Source of the DNA: JBFMFR01 sp040752025
Lineage (GTDB): Bacteria; Chloroflexota; Anaerolineae; Anaerolineales; UBA4823
Assembly: GCA_040752025.1 (NCBI GenBank)
Contig: JBFMFR010000030.1
Location: 1-64,000 of the forward strand
Direction of reading: 5' to 3'
Length of the DNA: 64,000 nt
The translations under genes were made by a program, and so were the position numbers. The notes under the pieces were generated by a model that saw nothing but the letters and a program-made list of their open reading frames with translations, was not told the origin of the DNA and made no database searches. Shown here piece after piece: positions 8,389 to 16,287 of the stretch; positions within the stretch are counted from its first letter, which is position 1, and every line of letters begins with the position of its first letter.

Positions 8389-9009
8389 CTATCCGGGATG
8401 CCTCGATAGGTTTTTCGCGCGTTCCTTGATGCCCAACAGGCACTTGCGCATCATCGGCAGGTCGCCAAACTCGACCAGCAGGTTGAATAGAGCGGCAGGG
8501 GAATTCCAGCGGTACTTCATGCGGAGGCGCGTCACCAGCCGGGTGCGGTTTTCTCTTTCGGGGTAGAGGCCCCAGAACCAGGTGGTGTCGTCCTCCTTAT
8601 CATTCCACAGAATCCATTCATTTGCGCGAAAATCTTTGACGTAGACCCCGTATTTTCCATCAGGACTCATCGGAATCAACTGGCCGACGTAGATTTGCTG
8701 GTGCTCTGGCAGGAGCCGCCTTGCGCTAGGGCGGCCCAGGTTGTCGAGCAGGTCATAGCTGTACCACCCGGCGCGGGTCATCCCGATCTGGACGATCCAG
8801 GGATAGATGGCTTCGGGCGGGGCGTGGACGGTGACGCCGCGGGTGGCGTCGAACGAGGGCGACGGGACATCCTCATCGCCGGGCATGGCGCGGGTGAGTT
8901 CCTCGTCGGTTGCGCCCCAACGCAGTTGCCAGGGACGAATCCATTTCAGGTAGAGACCAGTTATTCCGGCTGCCGCGAGAATAACCCAAAATAACATTTC
9001 CAAATTCAT
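8389..9009 (-). CDS. Membrane-anchored SRPBCC-like protein
   Basis: A 206-residue protein with one N-terminal membrane helix (about 1-22) and then a soluble domain beginning TRGVTVHAPPEAIYPWIVQI. This is the typical first strand and helix of SRPBCC/START-like lipid-binding folds; DDTTWFWGLYP and a long C-terminal helix follow. The ligand is unknown. The start is the ATG at 9009 with GGAGG just upstream, not the longer frame. It belongs to the TetR-led group. Confidence 0.65.
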   Translation of the reverse strand: MNLEMLFWVILAAAGITGLYLKWIRPWQLRWGATDEELTRAMPGDEDVPSPSFDATRGVTVHAPPEAIYPWIVQIGMTRAGWYSYDLLDNLGRPSARRLLPEHQQIYVGQLIPMSPDGKYGVYVKDFRANEWILWNDKEDDTTWFWGLYPERENRTRLVTRLRMKYRWNSPAALFNLLVEFGDLPMMRKCLLGIKERAKNLSRHPG

Positions 9010-9083
9010 TTGAGACCTCCGCGATGGGCAGTGATTTGAGCGCTGCAACGATTTGCTCCTGGGGCGCGTTTACAGTATGGCTT

Positions 9084-9509
9084 TCATTGTTCTGTCTGCC
9101 TGGTTTTACCCATGCGCCAGGCTGACAGCCAGAACAGAAAATACAAAACCGCAAGGAGCGCTTCAATGGCGACGATGACGAGAATCTCCGCATTCACGAA
9201 TCCCCGCCCAAACTCGAACAATCCCATCACAGCAAACCCGGCCATGTTGAGACTGATGGCCGCTGTTACCACCTGCTTGGCAGACGGCTGGGAAAGTTTC
9301 CTGCCAAAGAAGGCCAGAAAAGCGAATGCCAGCATCAGCATGGCTGCCCGCCTGGCCAGGAACTCTGCCGATGCGTTCGTTTCGACTCCAATATCCCTGA
9401 GGAAGGAGGCAGGGAAGAACAGCAACATGACGAACAGGTAGAAATACAAGGCGGCCGTCAGGCTGCTCACAATTTGGTAAACGATTTGCTTTTCAAGCAT
9501 CTTTAACAT
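9084..9509 (-). CDS. Hypothetical four-helix membrane protein
   Basis: A 141-residue protein with about four hydrophobic segments, starting MLKMLEKQIVYQIV and ending with a basic tail (WRMGKTRQTEQ). I chose the ATG at 9509 because AAAGGAA lies upstream. It overlaps the upstream gene by 17 nt, indicating coupled translation. I do not recognise the family. Its setting suggests a membrane-associated role controlled by the local TetR regulator. Confidence 0.6.
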   Translation of the reverse strand: MLKMLEKQIVYQIVSSLTAALYFYLFVMLLFFPASFLRDIGVETNASAEFLARRAAMLMLAFAFLAFFGRKLSQPSAKQVVTAAISLNMAGFAVMGLFEFGRGFVNAEILVIVAIEALLAVLYFLFWLSAWRMGKTRQTEQ

Positions 9510-9924
9510 GGGCGGGTTCCTTTCGTTTGAAGTAACTGCGATAGAGCCAAACCGGCAGGTTTTCAACAATAGCGATCACCAGGCTCAGGTAAGCAAATGG
9601 ATTATCGGGCATCGCCAAAACTGCGCCGGCCCCCAGCAAGAGCAGGAAAAGCCCGGCCCCCTGGCACACCTGCCAGGCCCAACGTTGGCCTTGACGCCAA
9701 CCCTGGGAAGCATACATCACCAACCAACCGGTAAAGACCACAGCAAACCCGGTCATCTCGAACATGTACAACGACGAAAGCAGTTCGGGGTCAGCCAGGA
9801 GGCTGGCCGACAGGGGAAATATCAAGGGTGTAGCGGCGATGTGAATGACGCCCAGGCCAAGGGTTAACCAACCAGCCACTTGAATCCAGCAAGTACCGCG
9901 AATCATTGGGGGGTTCATAGTCAT
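9493..9924 (-). CDS. Hypothetical four-helix membrane protein
   Basis: A 143-residue integral membrane protein with about four helices (GWLTLGLGVIHIAATPLIFP, FAVVFTGWLVMYA, GLFLLLLGAGAVLAM, YLSLVIAIVENLPVWLY). GAGAGGAG precedes the ATG. It lies 9 nt after the paralogue B gene and overlaps the next gene, so these form one operon. The family is not recognised. Confidence 0.6.
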   Translation of the reverse strand: MTMNPPMIRGTCWIQVAGWLTLGLGVIHIAATPLIFPLSASLLADPELLSSLYMFEMTGFAVVFTGWLVMYASQGWRQGQRWAWQVCQGAGLFLLLLGAGAVLAMPDNPFAYLSLVIAIVENLPVWLYRSYFKRKEPAHVKDA

Positions 9925-9933
9925 TTTCTCCTC

Positions 9934-10323
9934 TCAGATACTCTGACCTGACAACAACGGAACCAGGATGCCCAGCACCAATCCTACGGCCAGGTTCCAG
10001 GCAAGTTTGTCGCCGGTCAGAGGCTGGCGGCTGACGATTGCCAGAATGCTGAACAAGACTGTCGCTCCAAATGCCAGATACTGGAAGTTGGGCATTCCCA
10101 GCCAGCCGTAAACCAGACCCGAGAGGGCACCAAACAAAATGGACGCACCTAAAAAGCCAGCCAGGACGATCCAGAACAAGGTCTTCTGCGGGATTTTAGC
10201 AATGCTCTCATCCTGCCCTTGGAAAAATTTGACCAGGGCTTTGCCACGCACCAGCACATAGAGCATCAGAATCATTGCCAGTGGGATGGCGGAAATCAAA
10301 CCAGCAACGATTGGACTTCTCAT
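9934..10323 (-). CDS. Small four-helix membrane protein, paralogue B
   Basis: A 129-residue membrane protein clearly paralogous to the product at 7839-8213. Both share the N-terminal ALV-x-FF charged loop, two central Gly-rich helices and the C-terminal WNLAVG-x-VLG-x-LVPLLSG block. It follows the TetR gene by 15 nt. Function unknown. Two copies bracketing the same operon suggest a local duplication. Confidence 0.7.
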   Translation of the reverse strand: MRSPIVAGLISAIPLAMILMLYVLVRGKALVKFFQGQDESIAKIPQKTLFWIVLAGFLGASILFGALSGLVYGWLGMPNFQYLAFGATVLFSILAIVSRQPLTGDKLAWNLAVGLVLGILVPLLSGQSI

Positions 10324-10338
10324 TTTCTCTCCTTTTGA

Positions 10339-10953
10339 TCAGGTCCGGACATTGAACAGGCGCAGCATCCCGGCTTTGAGTGTTTCGGGCGGCAGGCTGA
10401 GCCACTCCTGGCCGTAGACCAGGTTCAAGCCATTGAACAGGCCAAAGAACATCATCGTCAGCGCCAGCGGGTCGTGTTCCGCTGGGATAACCCCTTCCGC
10501 CTGAGCCTGGGTCAGGATGGTCAGCAACGATTGGGTGTATCCCAGGCCGGTGGCTTCCATATCGAACCCCAGGCGGGCAAACATATCTTCGTTGGTATGA
10601 CCCATCAGGGAAATCATGATGGACGTAAACTGGCTGCCTTCCTGCGCATACTGGAGCAGGCCACTCAAAAGGTGATCCAATTTTTGGCGGGCATCGCCGG
10701 GCGAGGCAGCCGCCTCGCCCATGACCGCACCGAGTGACTCGAAGGCTTCGGTCAGGACAGCCTTGAGAAGGTCTTCCTTGCTGGCGAAATACCAGTAGAT
10801 GCTGCCCTGGCTCATCCCGGCCTGTTGGGCCACATCGGCGATGCGCACATTGAAGTAGCCGCTTGTTGCAAAACACTTACGGGCTGCGGCTATCAGCGCG
10901 GCTCGGCTGTGGGCGCGCATTTCTTCACTCAATTCTTTGTTACGGGGTGACAT
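10339..10953 (-). CDS. TetR-family transcriptional regulator
   Basis: A 204-residue regulator. The N-terminal helix-turn-helix (residues about 15-60) contains IADVAQQAGMSQGSIYWYF, a classic TetR recognition helix region, followed by KEDLLKAVL. The C-terminal ligand-binding domain is variable. It is the first gene of a minus-strand operon of membrane proteins. An 18-bp near-perfect palindrome 14 bp upstream of its start is a plausible operator, which predicts autoregulation and control of the operon by an unknown hydrophobic effector. Confidence 0.9.
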   Translation of the reverse strand: MSPRNKELSEEMRAHSRAALIAAARKCFATSGYFNVRIADVAQQAGMSQGSIYWYFASKEDLLKAVLTEAFESLGAVMGEAAASPGDARQKLDHLLSGLLQYAQEGSQFTSIMISLMGHTNEDMFARLGFDMEATGLGYTQSLLTILTQAQAEGVIPAEHDPLALTMMFFGLFNGLNLVYGQEWLSLPPETLKAGMLRLFNVRT

Positions 10954-10966
10954 AGCATCTCCTTAT

Positions 10967-10984
10967 TGACTGATCGATCATTCA
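10967..10984. promoter_or_regulatory. Likely TetR operator
   Basis: TGACTGATCGATCATTCA is an 18-bp palindrome with one mismatched pair, located just upstream of the tetR start codon. Size and form match operators of TetR-family repressors (for example TGAC-type half sites). It would cover the promoter or leader of the operon. Confidence 0.6.
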
Positions 10985-11086
10985 ATGAAATCATATCATA
11001 GACTGAGCAATAAGTCAATAATAAAGCGGGGCGATCTTCGAACTCACCTGCTGTCTTCATCCGAGTTATAATCACCACAATCTATT

Positions 11087-11617
11087 ATGGACAGCCCACC
11101 TATCCTCGATTTCACCAACCTTTCCACGCTGGCGCTGGCAACCACTGGCCCAGATGGCGAACCGCACGTTGCTGCGGTGTATTTCGCTATACACCCATTG
11201 CCCGGCGCAGCCAGCCAGGCAGTCTGGCGAGCGTACTTCTTCTCCGAAGCCAGGAGCCAGCACTCCCAGGACCTGGCTCGCGACCGGCGCGCCGCCGCGA
11301 CTCTGTACCCGCAGTGCTTCACCTGGCAGGAGATCCGCGGCCTGCAAATGCGCGGCGCAGCCTATCGGGTAGAATCCGGTATCGATGAATGGAACGCCGC
11401 CTGGGAGCAATACCGGGCGAAATTTCCGTTCGTAACCCACCTGAAAGCCATCCTGGCCCGCAACGCCTTGTACGCCTTCCAGCCGGATTGGGTGCGCCTG
11501 GTAGATAACCAGCGCAGTTTTGGCTTCAAGCAAGAGTGGGTATCAGTTGCTGGCATGTGGCATAAAGCAGAGCGCCAGGCTTCAAGACTCCCGGATCAAA
11601 CAGGTGATCATACATGA
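11087..11617 (+). CDS. PNPOx-like (pyridoxamine phosphate oxidase fold) protein
   Basis: A 176-residue split-barrel flavin-binding-fold protein. The N-terminal STLALATTGPDGEPHVAAVYF and the middle GLQMRGAAYRV are typical of the YhbP/PNPOx-like group, whose members bind FMN, F420 or heme. The actual substrate cannot be told from sequence. It overlaps the following methyltransferase by ATGA, so the two are translationally coupled. Confidence 0.75.
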   Translation: MDSPPILDFTNLSTLALATTGPDGEPHVAAVYFAIHPLPGAASQAVWRAYFFSEARSQHSQDLARDRRAAATLYPQCFTWQEIRGLQMRGAAYRVESGIDEWNAAWEQYRAKFPFVTHLKAILARNALYAFQPDWVRLVDNQRSFGFKQEWVSVAGMWHKAERQASRLPDQTGDHT

Positions 11618-12369
11618 GCGCTTCCCCCGCAAACCCAGAGAAAGCCGCCCGTTGCGGTGAACCCTCTTACGTCTGGCGCGCAGGCCAAACCCGGCGGCTC
11701 GAGATGATCTTGCGCCACACCGGTTCGCAGCCTGGGCGCATCTTAGAAAACGGCTGTGGCATTGGCATGTACGTAGAGCACCTGGCCCACCATTCCAGCC
11801 AGATCATCGGACTGGAATACGACCCGGATCGCGCCCTGGAGGCCGGCCAGCGTGTCGCCCCCCTGCCCCAGGCCCACATCCTGTGCGCCGCGGGTGAACG
11901 CCTGCCTTTTCCCGATTCGCATTTCGACCTGATTTTGAGTCACGAAGTCCTCGAACACGTGCAAGATGACCGCCAGGCGGTTAGCGAAATGGTGCGTGTG
12001 CTCCGCCCGGGCGGCAGGATCGTCATTTTTGCGCCGAATCGTGGCTACCCGTTCGAAACGCACGGCATTTACTGGCGCGGGCGCTATCGTTTTGGCAATA
12101 TCCCTCTGGTGAACTACCTGCCCCGCCCCTGGCGAGATCGCCTGGCGCCGCATGTACGCATCTACACCCGCCGCGACCTGGCGCGGCTCTTCGACCAACA
12201 GCCCGTGCGCTTTATCGAGCGCACCACCATCTTCGGCGCCTATGACAATATCATCGCCCGCAGGCCTTCGATCGGCAAGGCGCTGCGGGCGACATTGCAA
12301 TTTCTAGAAAAAACACCGCTGCGATCTTTCGGCCTGTCCCATTTCTGGGTGGTCGAAAAACGCCCGTAA
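11614..12369 (+). CDS. Class I SAM-dependent methyltransferase
   Basis: A 251-residue protein of the methyltransferase type 11 group. The SAM-binding motif I is ILENGCGIGMYVEHL (about residues 41-55), followed by acidic LEYDPDRAL, the motif IV region FDLILSHEVLEHVQDD, and RVLRPGGRIVIFAPNRGYP. The family often modifies small molecules, lipids or sugars. It starts four bases inside the upstream PNPOx-like gene. The substrate is unknown. Confidence 0.82.
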   Translation: MSASPANPEKAARCGEPSYVWRAGQTRRLEMILRHTGSQPGRILENGCGIGMYVEHLAHHSSQIIGLEYDPDRALEAGQRVAPLPQAHILCAAGERLPFPDSHFDLILSHEVLEHVQDDRQAVSEMVRVLRPGGRIVIFAPNRGYPFETHGIYWRGRYRFGNIPLVNYLPRPWRDRLAPHVRIYTRRDLARLFDQQPVRFIERTTIFGAYDNIIARRPSIGKALRATLQFLEKTPLRSFGLSHFWVVEKRP

Positions 12370-12384
12370 CCGCTATTCCAGCGG

Positions 12385-13269
12385 TTAGCGAAAGTCGTAA
12401 ATCCCGTCCTGGTTTGCCCAGCGCCGCGAGCAGGCCGGGCAAACCATCGCCTCCTGCCTCGCTTCCAGGGGGAAATGCTCGCAGGCCGGGCAGCGGAACA
12501 ACTCCCCAGGAGCGGCCTGTGCGGTTGGTCCCACCGCCGCAGCGCGCACAAACACGCTGGGCGACAACTGCCACCAATTACCCGTGAGCTGGGCCAGTGC
12601 ATCCATCTTCACTAACAAGCCTACCGGCGCCAGGCGCTTGAGCATGCCAATGCGAAAGTGCGAAACGGTCAACTGGCGCTGGATATCGAAGTTGTTTTGC
12701 TGCAGCCAGGCGCGCACCATCCTGGGATGGAAATCGAAGTTAAGCTCGGCGAACTCGATCGGTTTCAGATCGAACGGGCTCCACGACTGCCGCCGCAGGA
12801 AATAACGCAGGATCGCCTTCAGGTTCTGCTTGTTGGCATACTCCAGGATGAAGGTCGCCCCACCTTGCAAAACCTGGCGCACCTGCTGCAAGGCCAGCGG
12901 CGCGTTCGCCATGTGATGCAACGTGCGGATCATCGTGGCCGCATCGAACGATCCCGGCACAAACGGCAGACGGTAGATGTCAGCAGCCACGTATAGATAG
13001 CGACCATCCTGTCCCAGGCGTTCCTGTGCCTGGCGCAACTGCGTGCGCGAATAATCCAACAGCACGACGCGCTCGAACCCGGCATAGCGCCGCGTATTGC
13101 GCCCGGCCCCTGCCCCTAACTCCAGGAGCTGCTTACCGCCAGCAGGCAGCAGCCGTTGCAGCGCAATCGCTTCTGCCCGATCCTCGTAATCTCTGCCGCC
13201 CTGGTCCCAAAAGGAAGCCTGGTAATCCGAGCCTTCGTAATCGATAACTGGCGGCCGCTCCTCAGTCAT
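12385..13269 (-). CDS. SAM methyltransferase with C-terminal zinc-ribbon (Trm112-like) tail
   Basis: A 294-residue protein. Residues 40-160 form a class I methyltransferase (LLELGAGAGRNTRRYAG, then ATMIRTLHHMANAPLALQQV). The last 40 residues carry two CxxC pairs (FRCPACEHFPLEA and MVCPACSRRW) and end in DGIYDFR, resembling the Trm112/YcaR-type zinc ribbon found in or beside methyltransferases. Convergent with the preceding methyltransferase, with 15 nt between the stops. The substrate is unknown. Confidence 0.8.
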   Translation of the reverse strand: MTEERPPVIDYEGSDYQASFWDQGGRDYEDRAEAIALQRLLPAGGKQLLELGAGAGRNTRRYAGFERVVLLDYSRTQLRQAQERLGQDGRYLYVAADIYRLPFVPGSFDAATMIRTLHHMANAPLALQQVRQVLQGGATFILEYANKQNLKAILRYFLRRQSWSPFDLKPIEFAELNFDFHPRMVRAWLQQNNFDIQRQLTVSHFRIGMLKRLAPVGLLVKMDALAQLTGNWWQLSPSVFVRAAAVGPTAQAAPGELFRCPACEHFPLEARQEAMVCPACSRRWANQDGIYDFR

Positions 13270-13293
13270 ATCAGGCCACTTGGTTTCCGAGAT

Positions 13294-14613
13294 TCACTGC
13301 TGGTCCTGGCTGCCGTTGTAGCCGCGCCCCAGGCCGCGGTAGTTGAAGCCCAGGCGTTTCATCACCTGCGGGTCATAGATATTGCGCCCATCGAAGATCA
13401 CCGGCTGGCGCATGATCTTGTGTAAACGGCTCAGGTCGATTTGTTTGAACTCGTTCCACTCGGTGACCACCACCATCGCATCACAATCCTGCGCCATGCT
13501 GTACACATCCGCGCACATTTCCACTTCTGGCATGACGCCGCTGGCAACTTCCATAGCCACTGGGTCAAAGGCCCGCACGCGCGCTCCCTGCTGAAGGAAG
13601 CTTTTCGCCATGTCGATCGAAGGCGCATCGCGCATATCGTCCGTATTTGGTTTGAAGGATAGCCCCAACAAACCAATGGTCTTGCCACGCAGGTCGCCCA
13701 ACATCTCCTGCACCCGGTTGACCGCCATCGGCCTGCGGTCGGCGTTGATCTCCATCACAGCATATAACAACTGCGGGTGGCGTCCCTTTTCGGCCGCCAT
13801 ATAAGCCAACGCTTTGACATCCTTGGGAAAACAAGATCCCCCATAGCCCAACCCGGCATCCAGGAACAACGGGCCGATACGCCTGTCATAGCCCATGCCA
13901 ATCGCCACTTCCTTTACATCCGCGCCCAGGGCCTCGCAGATATTGGCAATCTCGTTAATGAAAGAAATCTTGGTCGCCAAAAAGGCGTTCGATGCGTACT
14001 TGATCATCTCGGCGGTGCGCAAGTCGGTGATCACGATCGGCGCGCGCAGCGGCAGGTGGAGCTGCGCCACCTTTTCAGCAGCTTCGGGATCCAGAGATCC
14101 CAACACCGTGCGGTGCGGCTGCATGAAATCGCTGATTGCCGAGCCTTCGCGCAAGAACTCCGGGCAAGAGACCACTGAGAAAGGAATGGGGTCAGGCTGG
14201 TGCCTGCGCACGATTTCCGCCACCCAGTCCCCGGTGCCTACCGGTACGGTCGACTTGTTGATGAGGATCAGCGGTTGGCGCATCAGCTTCGCCACGGTTT
14301 CCGCCGCAGCCGCCACATAACGCAGGTCTGCCTCGCCGTCCACGCCTTCAGGTGTGCCAACGGCGATAAAGACGAATTCAGTGCCTTCCAGGCCCTCTTC
14401 ATAAGAGGTCGTGAAGGTTAGGCGACCGGCGCGCACGTTGCGATCTACCAGTTCTTTGAGCCCGGGCTCGTAAATAGGCATCTCCCCGCGCTTCAGGCCT
14501 TCGATCTTGTGTTCTACAATATCCAGAGCGATCACTCGATTACCCAGGTCCGAAAAACAGGCCGCGGTGACCAGGCCAACGTAACCCACGCCGACAACGC
14601 AAATTTGTTTCAT
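13294..14613 (-). CDS. ugd: UDP-glucose 6-dehydrogenase
   Basis: A 439-residue NAD-dependent enzyme oxidising UDP-glucose to UDP-glucuronate for exopolysaccharide or envelope glycans. It shows the N-terminal Rossmann motif VVGVGYVGLVTAACF, EFVFIAVGTP, the substrate motif LREGSAI, and the catalytic cysteine in GYGGSCFPKDVKAL, followed by LGLSFKPNTDDMRDAPS. I chose the second ATG (14613) because GGGAG then sits 9 nt upstream, while the first ATG overlaps that site. It is divergent from the Rrf2 regulator. Confidence 0.93.
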   Translation of the reverse strand: MKQICVVGVGYVGLVTAACFSDLGNRVIALDIVEHKIEGLKRGEMPIYEPGLKELVDRNVRAGRLTFTTSYEEGLEGTEFVFIAVGTPEGVDGEADLRYVAAAAETVAKLMRQPLILINKSTVPVGTGDWVAEIVRRHQPDPIPFSVVSCPEFLREGSAISDFMQPHRTVLGSLDPEAAEKVAQLHLPLRAPIVITDLRTAEMIKYASNAFLATKISFINEIANICEALGADVKEVAIGMGYDRRIGPLFLDAGLGYGGSCFPKDVKALAYMAAEKGRHPQLLYAVMEINADRRPMAVNRVQEMLGDLRGKTIGLLGLSFKPNTDDMRDAPSIDMAKSFLQQGARVRAFDPVAMEVASGVMPEVEMCADVYSMAQDCDAMVVVTEWNEFKQIDLSRLHKIMRQPVIFDGRNIYDPQVMKRLGFNYRGLGRGYNGSQDQQ

Positions 14614-14757
14614 TTCGTGCATCTCCCAAAGCTTTATTTCAATTTTGAAGTCTTACGAGGCGTCTATCCACATCGTAGAACACCTTCTCGACCGCCAATC
14701 TTACCACAAACCGCCCCTTTACGATAACCGTCATCCCCGAAAAATGACCTCTGTCAC

Positions 14758-14786
14758 TTGTGAATTGGTCAAAAACAGTCTAAAAT
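14758..14786 (+). promoter_or_regulatory. Promoter of the Rrf2 regulator gene
   Basis: TTGTGA (14758-14763), a 17-nt spacer and TAAAAT (14781-14786) form a sigma-70-type promoter about 48 nt before the ATG of the Rrf2 gene. The rest of the divergent ugd/rrf2 gap shows no other clear feature. Confidence 0.6.
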
Positions 14787-14834
14787 GTTGTTGATAATTC
14801 TTACCTTCAAGACCTGAAAAAGGGAGCTTTTGTC

Positions 14835-15254
14835 ATGCAAATAACTCGCCAAGCTGATTATGCTGTTCGCGCTGTCCTGTATCTGGCAAAGATGGGATCG
14901 GAGCGCCGGGCTGCCACCAGCCAAATCGCCCAGGAACAGCAGATTCCTCCTTCTTTCCTGGCTAAAATCGTTTCGCAGCTCTCCGTTGCCGGCCTGCTGC
15001 AAACCTCACGCGGGGCGCGCGGGGGCGTCTCGCTGGCCCGTTCACCGGAACAAATCTCTGTCCTGGAAGTCGTCGAAGCCATCGATGGGCCCATTCTCCT
15101 CAATGAGTGCGTCTCAGCCAGCGGCGTTTGCACCTTTGGTGACGATTGCCCCATGCGCCCGCTGTGGTGTGACGCCCAGGCCGAACTGGTGGAGCGCCTG
15201 CGCACGACCACTTTCGACCGCTTTCTGGGCAATGGCTCGCTCGTAAGGGTATAA
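14835..15254 (+). CDS. Rrf2-family transcriptional regulator with three conserved Cys
   Basis: A 139-residue winged-helix regulator of the IscR/NsrR/RsrR family. The N-terminus MQITRQADYAVRAVLYLA and the recognition helix region with RGARGGVSLAR are typical. The cysteines in NECV, GVCTF and DDCPM have the spacing that holds an Fe-S cluster in this family, so redox, NO or Fe-S status sensing is likely. The target is unknown. Large inverted repeats directly downstream, before the AIM24 gene, may be operators. Confidence 0.88.
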   Translation: MQITRQADYAVRAVLYLAKMGSERRAATSQIAQEQQIPPSFLAKIVSQLSVAGLLQTSRGARGGVSLARSPEQISVLEVVEAIDGPILLNECVSASGVCTFGDDCPMRPLWCDAQAELVERLRTTTFDRFLGNGSLVRV

Positions 15255-15318
15255 ACTTGTGCACCTGGCCTCGATCCCACCCACTTCCCGGTGAGTGATT
15301 GAGCAGTCGCGCACCTCA

Positions 15319-15415
15319 AAACCAGTCTCCCGGATCGGGCAGTTTCTATGCACTTCAAACGCTTGAAAGTGCAGGCAGGCTGCCCGATCTTGATTCTCCT
15401 GGCCCAAAACTGGTT
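15319..15415. repeat. Three nested inverted repeats
   Basis: Three pairs of arms nest around one centre. The outer pair is AACCAGT (15320-15326) with ACTGGTT (15409-15415). The middle pair is GATCGGGCAG (15333-15342) with CTGCCCGATC (15380-15389). The inner pair is TGCACTTCAA (15349-15358) with TTGAAAGTGCA (15363-15373, one bulged A). A transcript could fold into a long segmented stem. It lies between the Rrf2 and AIM24 genes and has no T-run, so it is not a simple terminator. Confidence 0.7.
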
Positions 15416-15427
15416 CTGTCGCTCGTG

Positions 15428-15449
15428 AAACCTTGTATTGGCAAGGTTT
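15428..15449. promoter_or_regulatory. 8-bp perfect hairpin/dyad upstream of the AIM24 gene
   Basis: AAACCTTG (15428-15435) and CAAGGTTT (15442-15449) form a perfect dyad with a 6-nt centre. It lies about 45 nt upstream of the AIM24 start and may be an operator (for example for the adjacent Rrf2 regulator) or a leader hairpin. Confidence 0.45.
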
Positions 15450-15494
15450 AGGTGCTATCATAAGGTCACTGCATTCCCTATCAGGAGGTTTATA

Positions 15495-16268
15495 ATGACT
15501 TTTGCACCGAATTCCCCCGGTCAACGTTTGGATTTGCCCGATGCCACGGTCTCTGTAGCCGGTAAAGGCATAACGGGCATGGAGTATAAGATCATCGGCA
15601 CAACCCTCCAGGCTGTAATCCTGGAACTGGATCCCGGCGAAACCGTCTATTCAGAGAGCGGCGGCATGGCCTGGATGAGCGGCAACATCGAAATGCGCAC
15701 CAGTGGGAGAGGCGGCGGGTTGGGCGGCGCCTTGAAGCGCGCCGTGAGCGGCGAGTCGCTTTTCCTGGTCGAATATACCAGCCAGGGCGGAAAGGGCTTC
15801 GTCGCCTTCGCCTCCGACTTTCCGGGCAAGATCGTGCCCATCCATCTGGGCGAAGGCCAGCAAATGATTTGCCAGAAATCGGCCTTCCTGTGCGCCGAAA
15901 AGAGCGTCGGGCTGGACATCCACTTCCGCAAACGGCTGGGAGCCGGCTTTTTCGGAGGTGAGGGATTCATCCTGCAAAAGCTCACCGGCCCGGGTGTCGC
16001 CTTCGTATGCCTGGATGGTGAGATCATGGAATATACCCTGCAACAGAACCAGGTTCTCAAGGTGGATACGGGACACGTTGCCATGTACGAGCCAACCGTC
16101 TCCTTCGATGTCGAGATGATGAAAGGTTTCGCCAACATCTTCTTCGGCGGCGAAGGCCTGTTCCTGGCCACGCTCAAAGGTCCAGGGCGCATCTGGCTGC
16201 AAACCATGCCCACCAGCAACCTGGCCAGGGCCATTATGCCGCACATCAGCAAAGCAAGCAGCAGCTAA
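15495..16268 (+). CDS. AIM24/TIGR00266-family protein
   Basis: A 257-residue beta-rich protein of the AIM24 (DUF124) family, related to the mitochondrial protein Aim24; the molecular function in bacteria is unsettled. Family features are MEYKIIGTTLQAVILELDPGETVYSESGGMAWM-type strands (cited here in short), two Gly-rich GAGFFGGEGFILQKLTGPG and FFGGEGLFLATLKGPG repeats, and WLQTMPTSNLA near the end. The start is the ATG at 15495 directly after AGGAGG, not the upstream in-frame codons. It ends 19 nt before hutU. Confidence 0.85.
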   Translation: MTFAPNSPGQRLDLPDATVSVAGKGITGMEYKIIGTTLQAVILELDPGETVYSESGGMAWMSGNIEMRTSGRGGGLGGALKRAVSGESLFLVEYTSQGGKGFVAFASDFPGKIVPIHLGEGQQMICQKSAFLCAEKSVGLDIHFRKRLGAGFFGGEGFILQKLTGPGVAFVCLDGEIMEYTLQQNQVLKVDTGHVAMYEPTVSFDVEMMKGFANIFFGGEGLFLATLKGPGRIWLQTMPTSNLARAIMPHISKASSS

Positions 16269-16287
16269 TCATCTGGGAAAAGCGAAA

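Noticed and set aside
8202..8429. Plus-strand 75-codon frame in the gap after the SRPBCC-like gene
   Set aside because: Low-complexity Ser/Ala composition, no ribosome binding site and antisense overlap at both ends.
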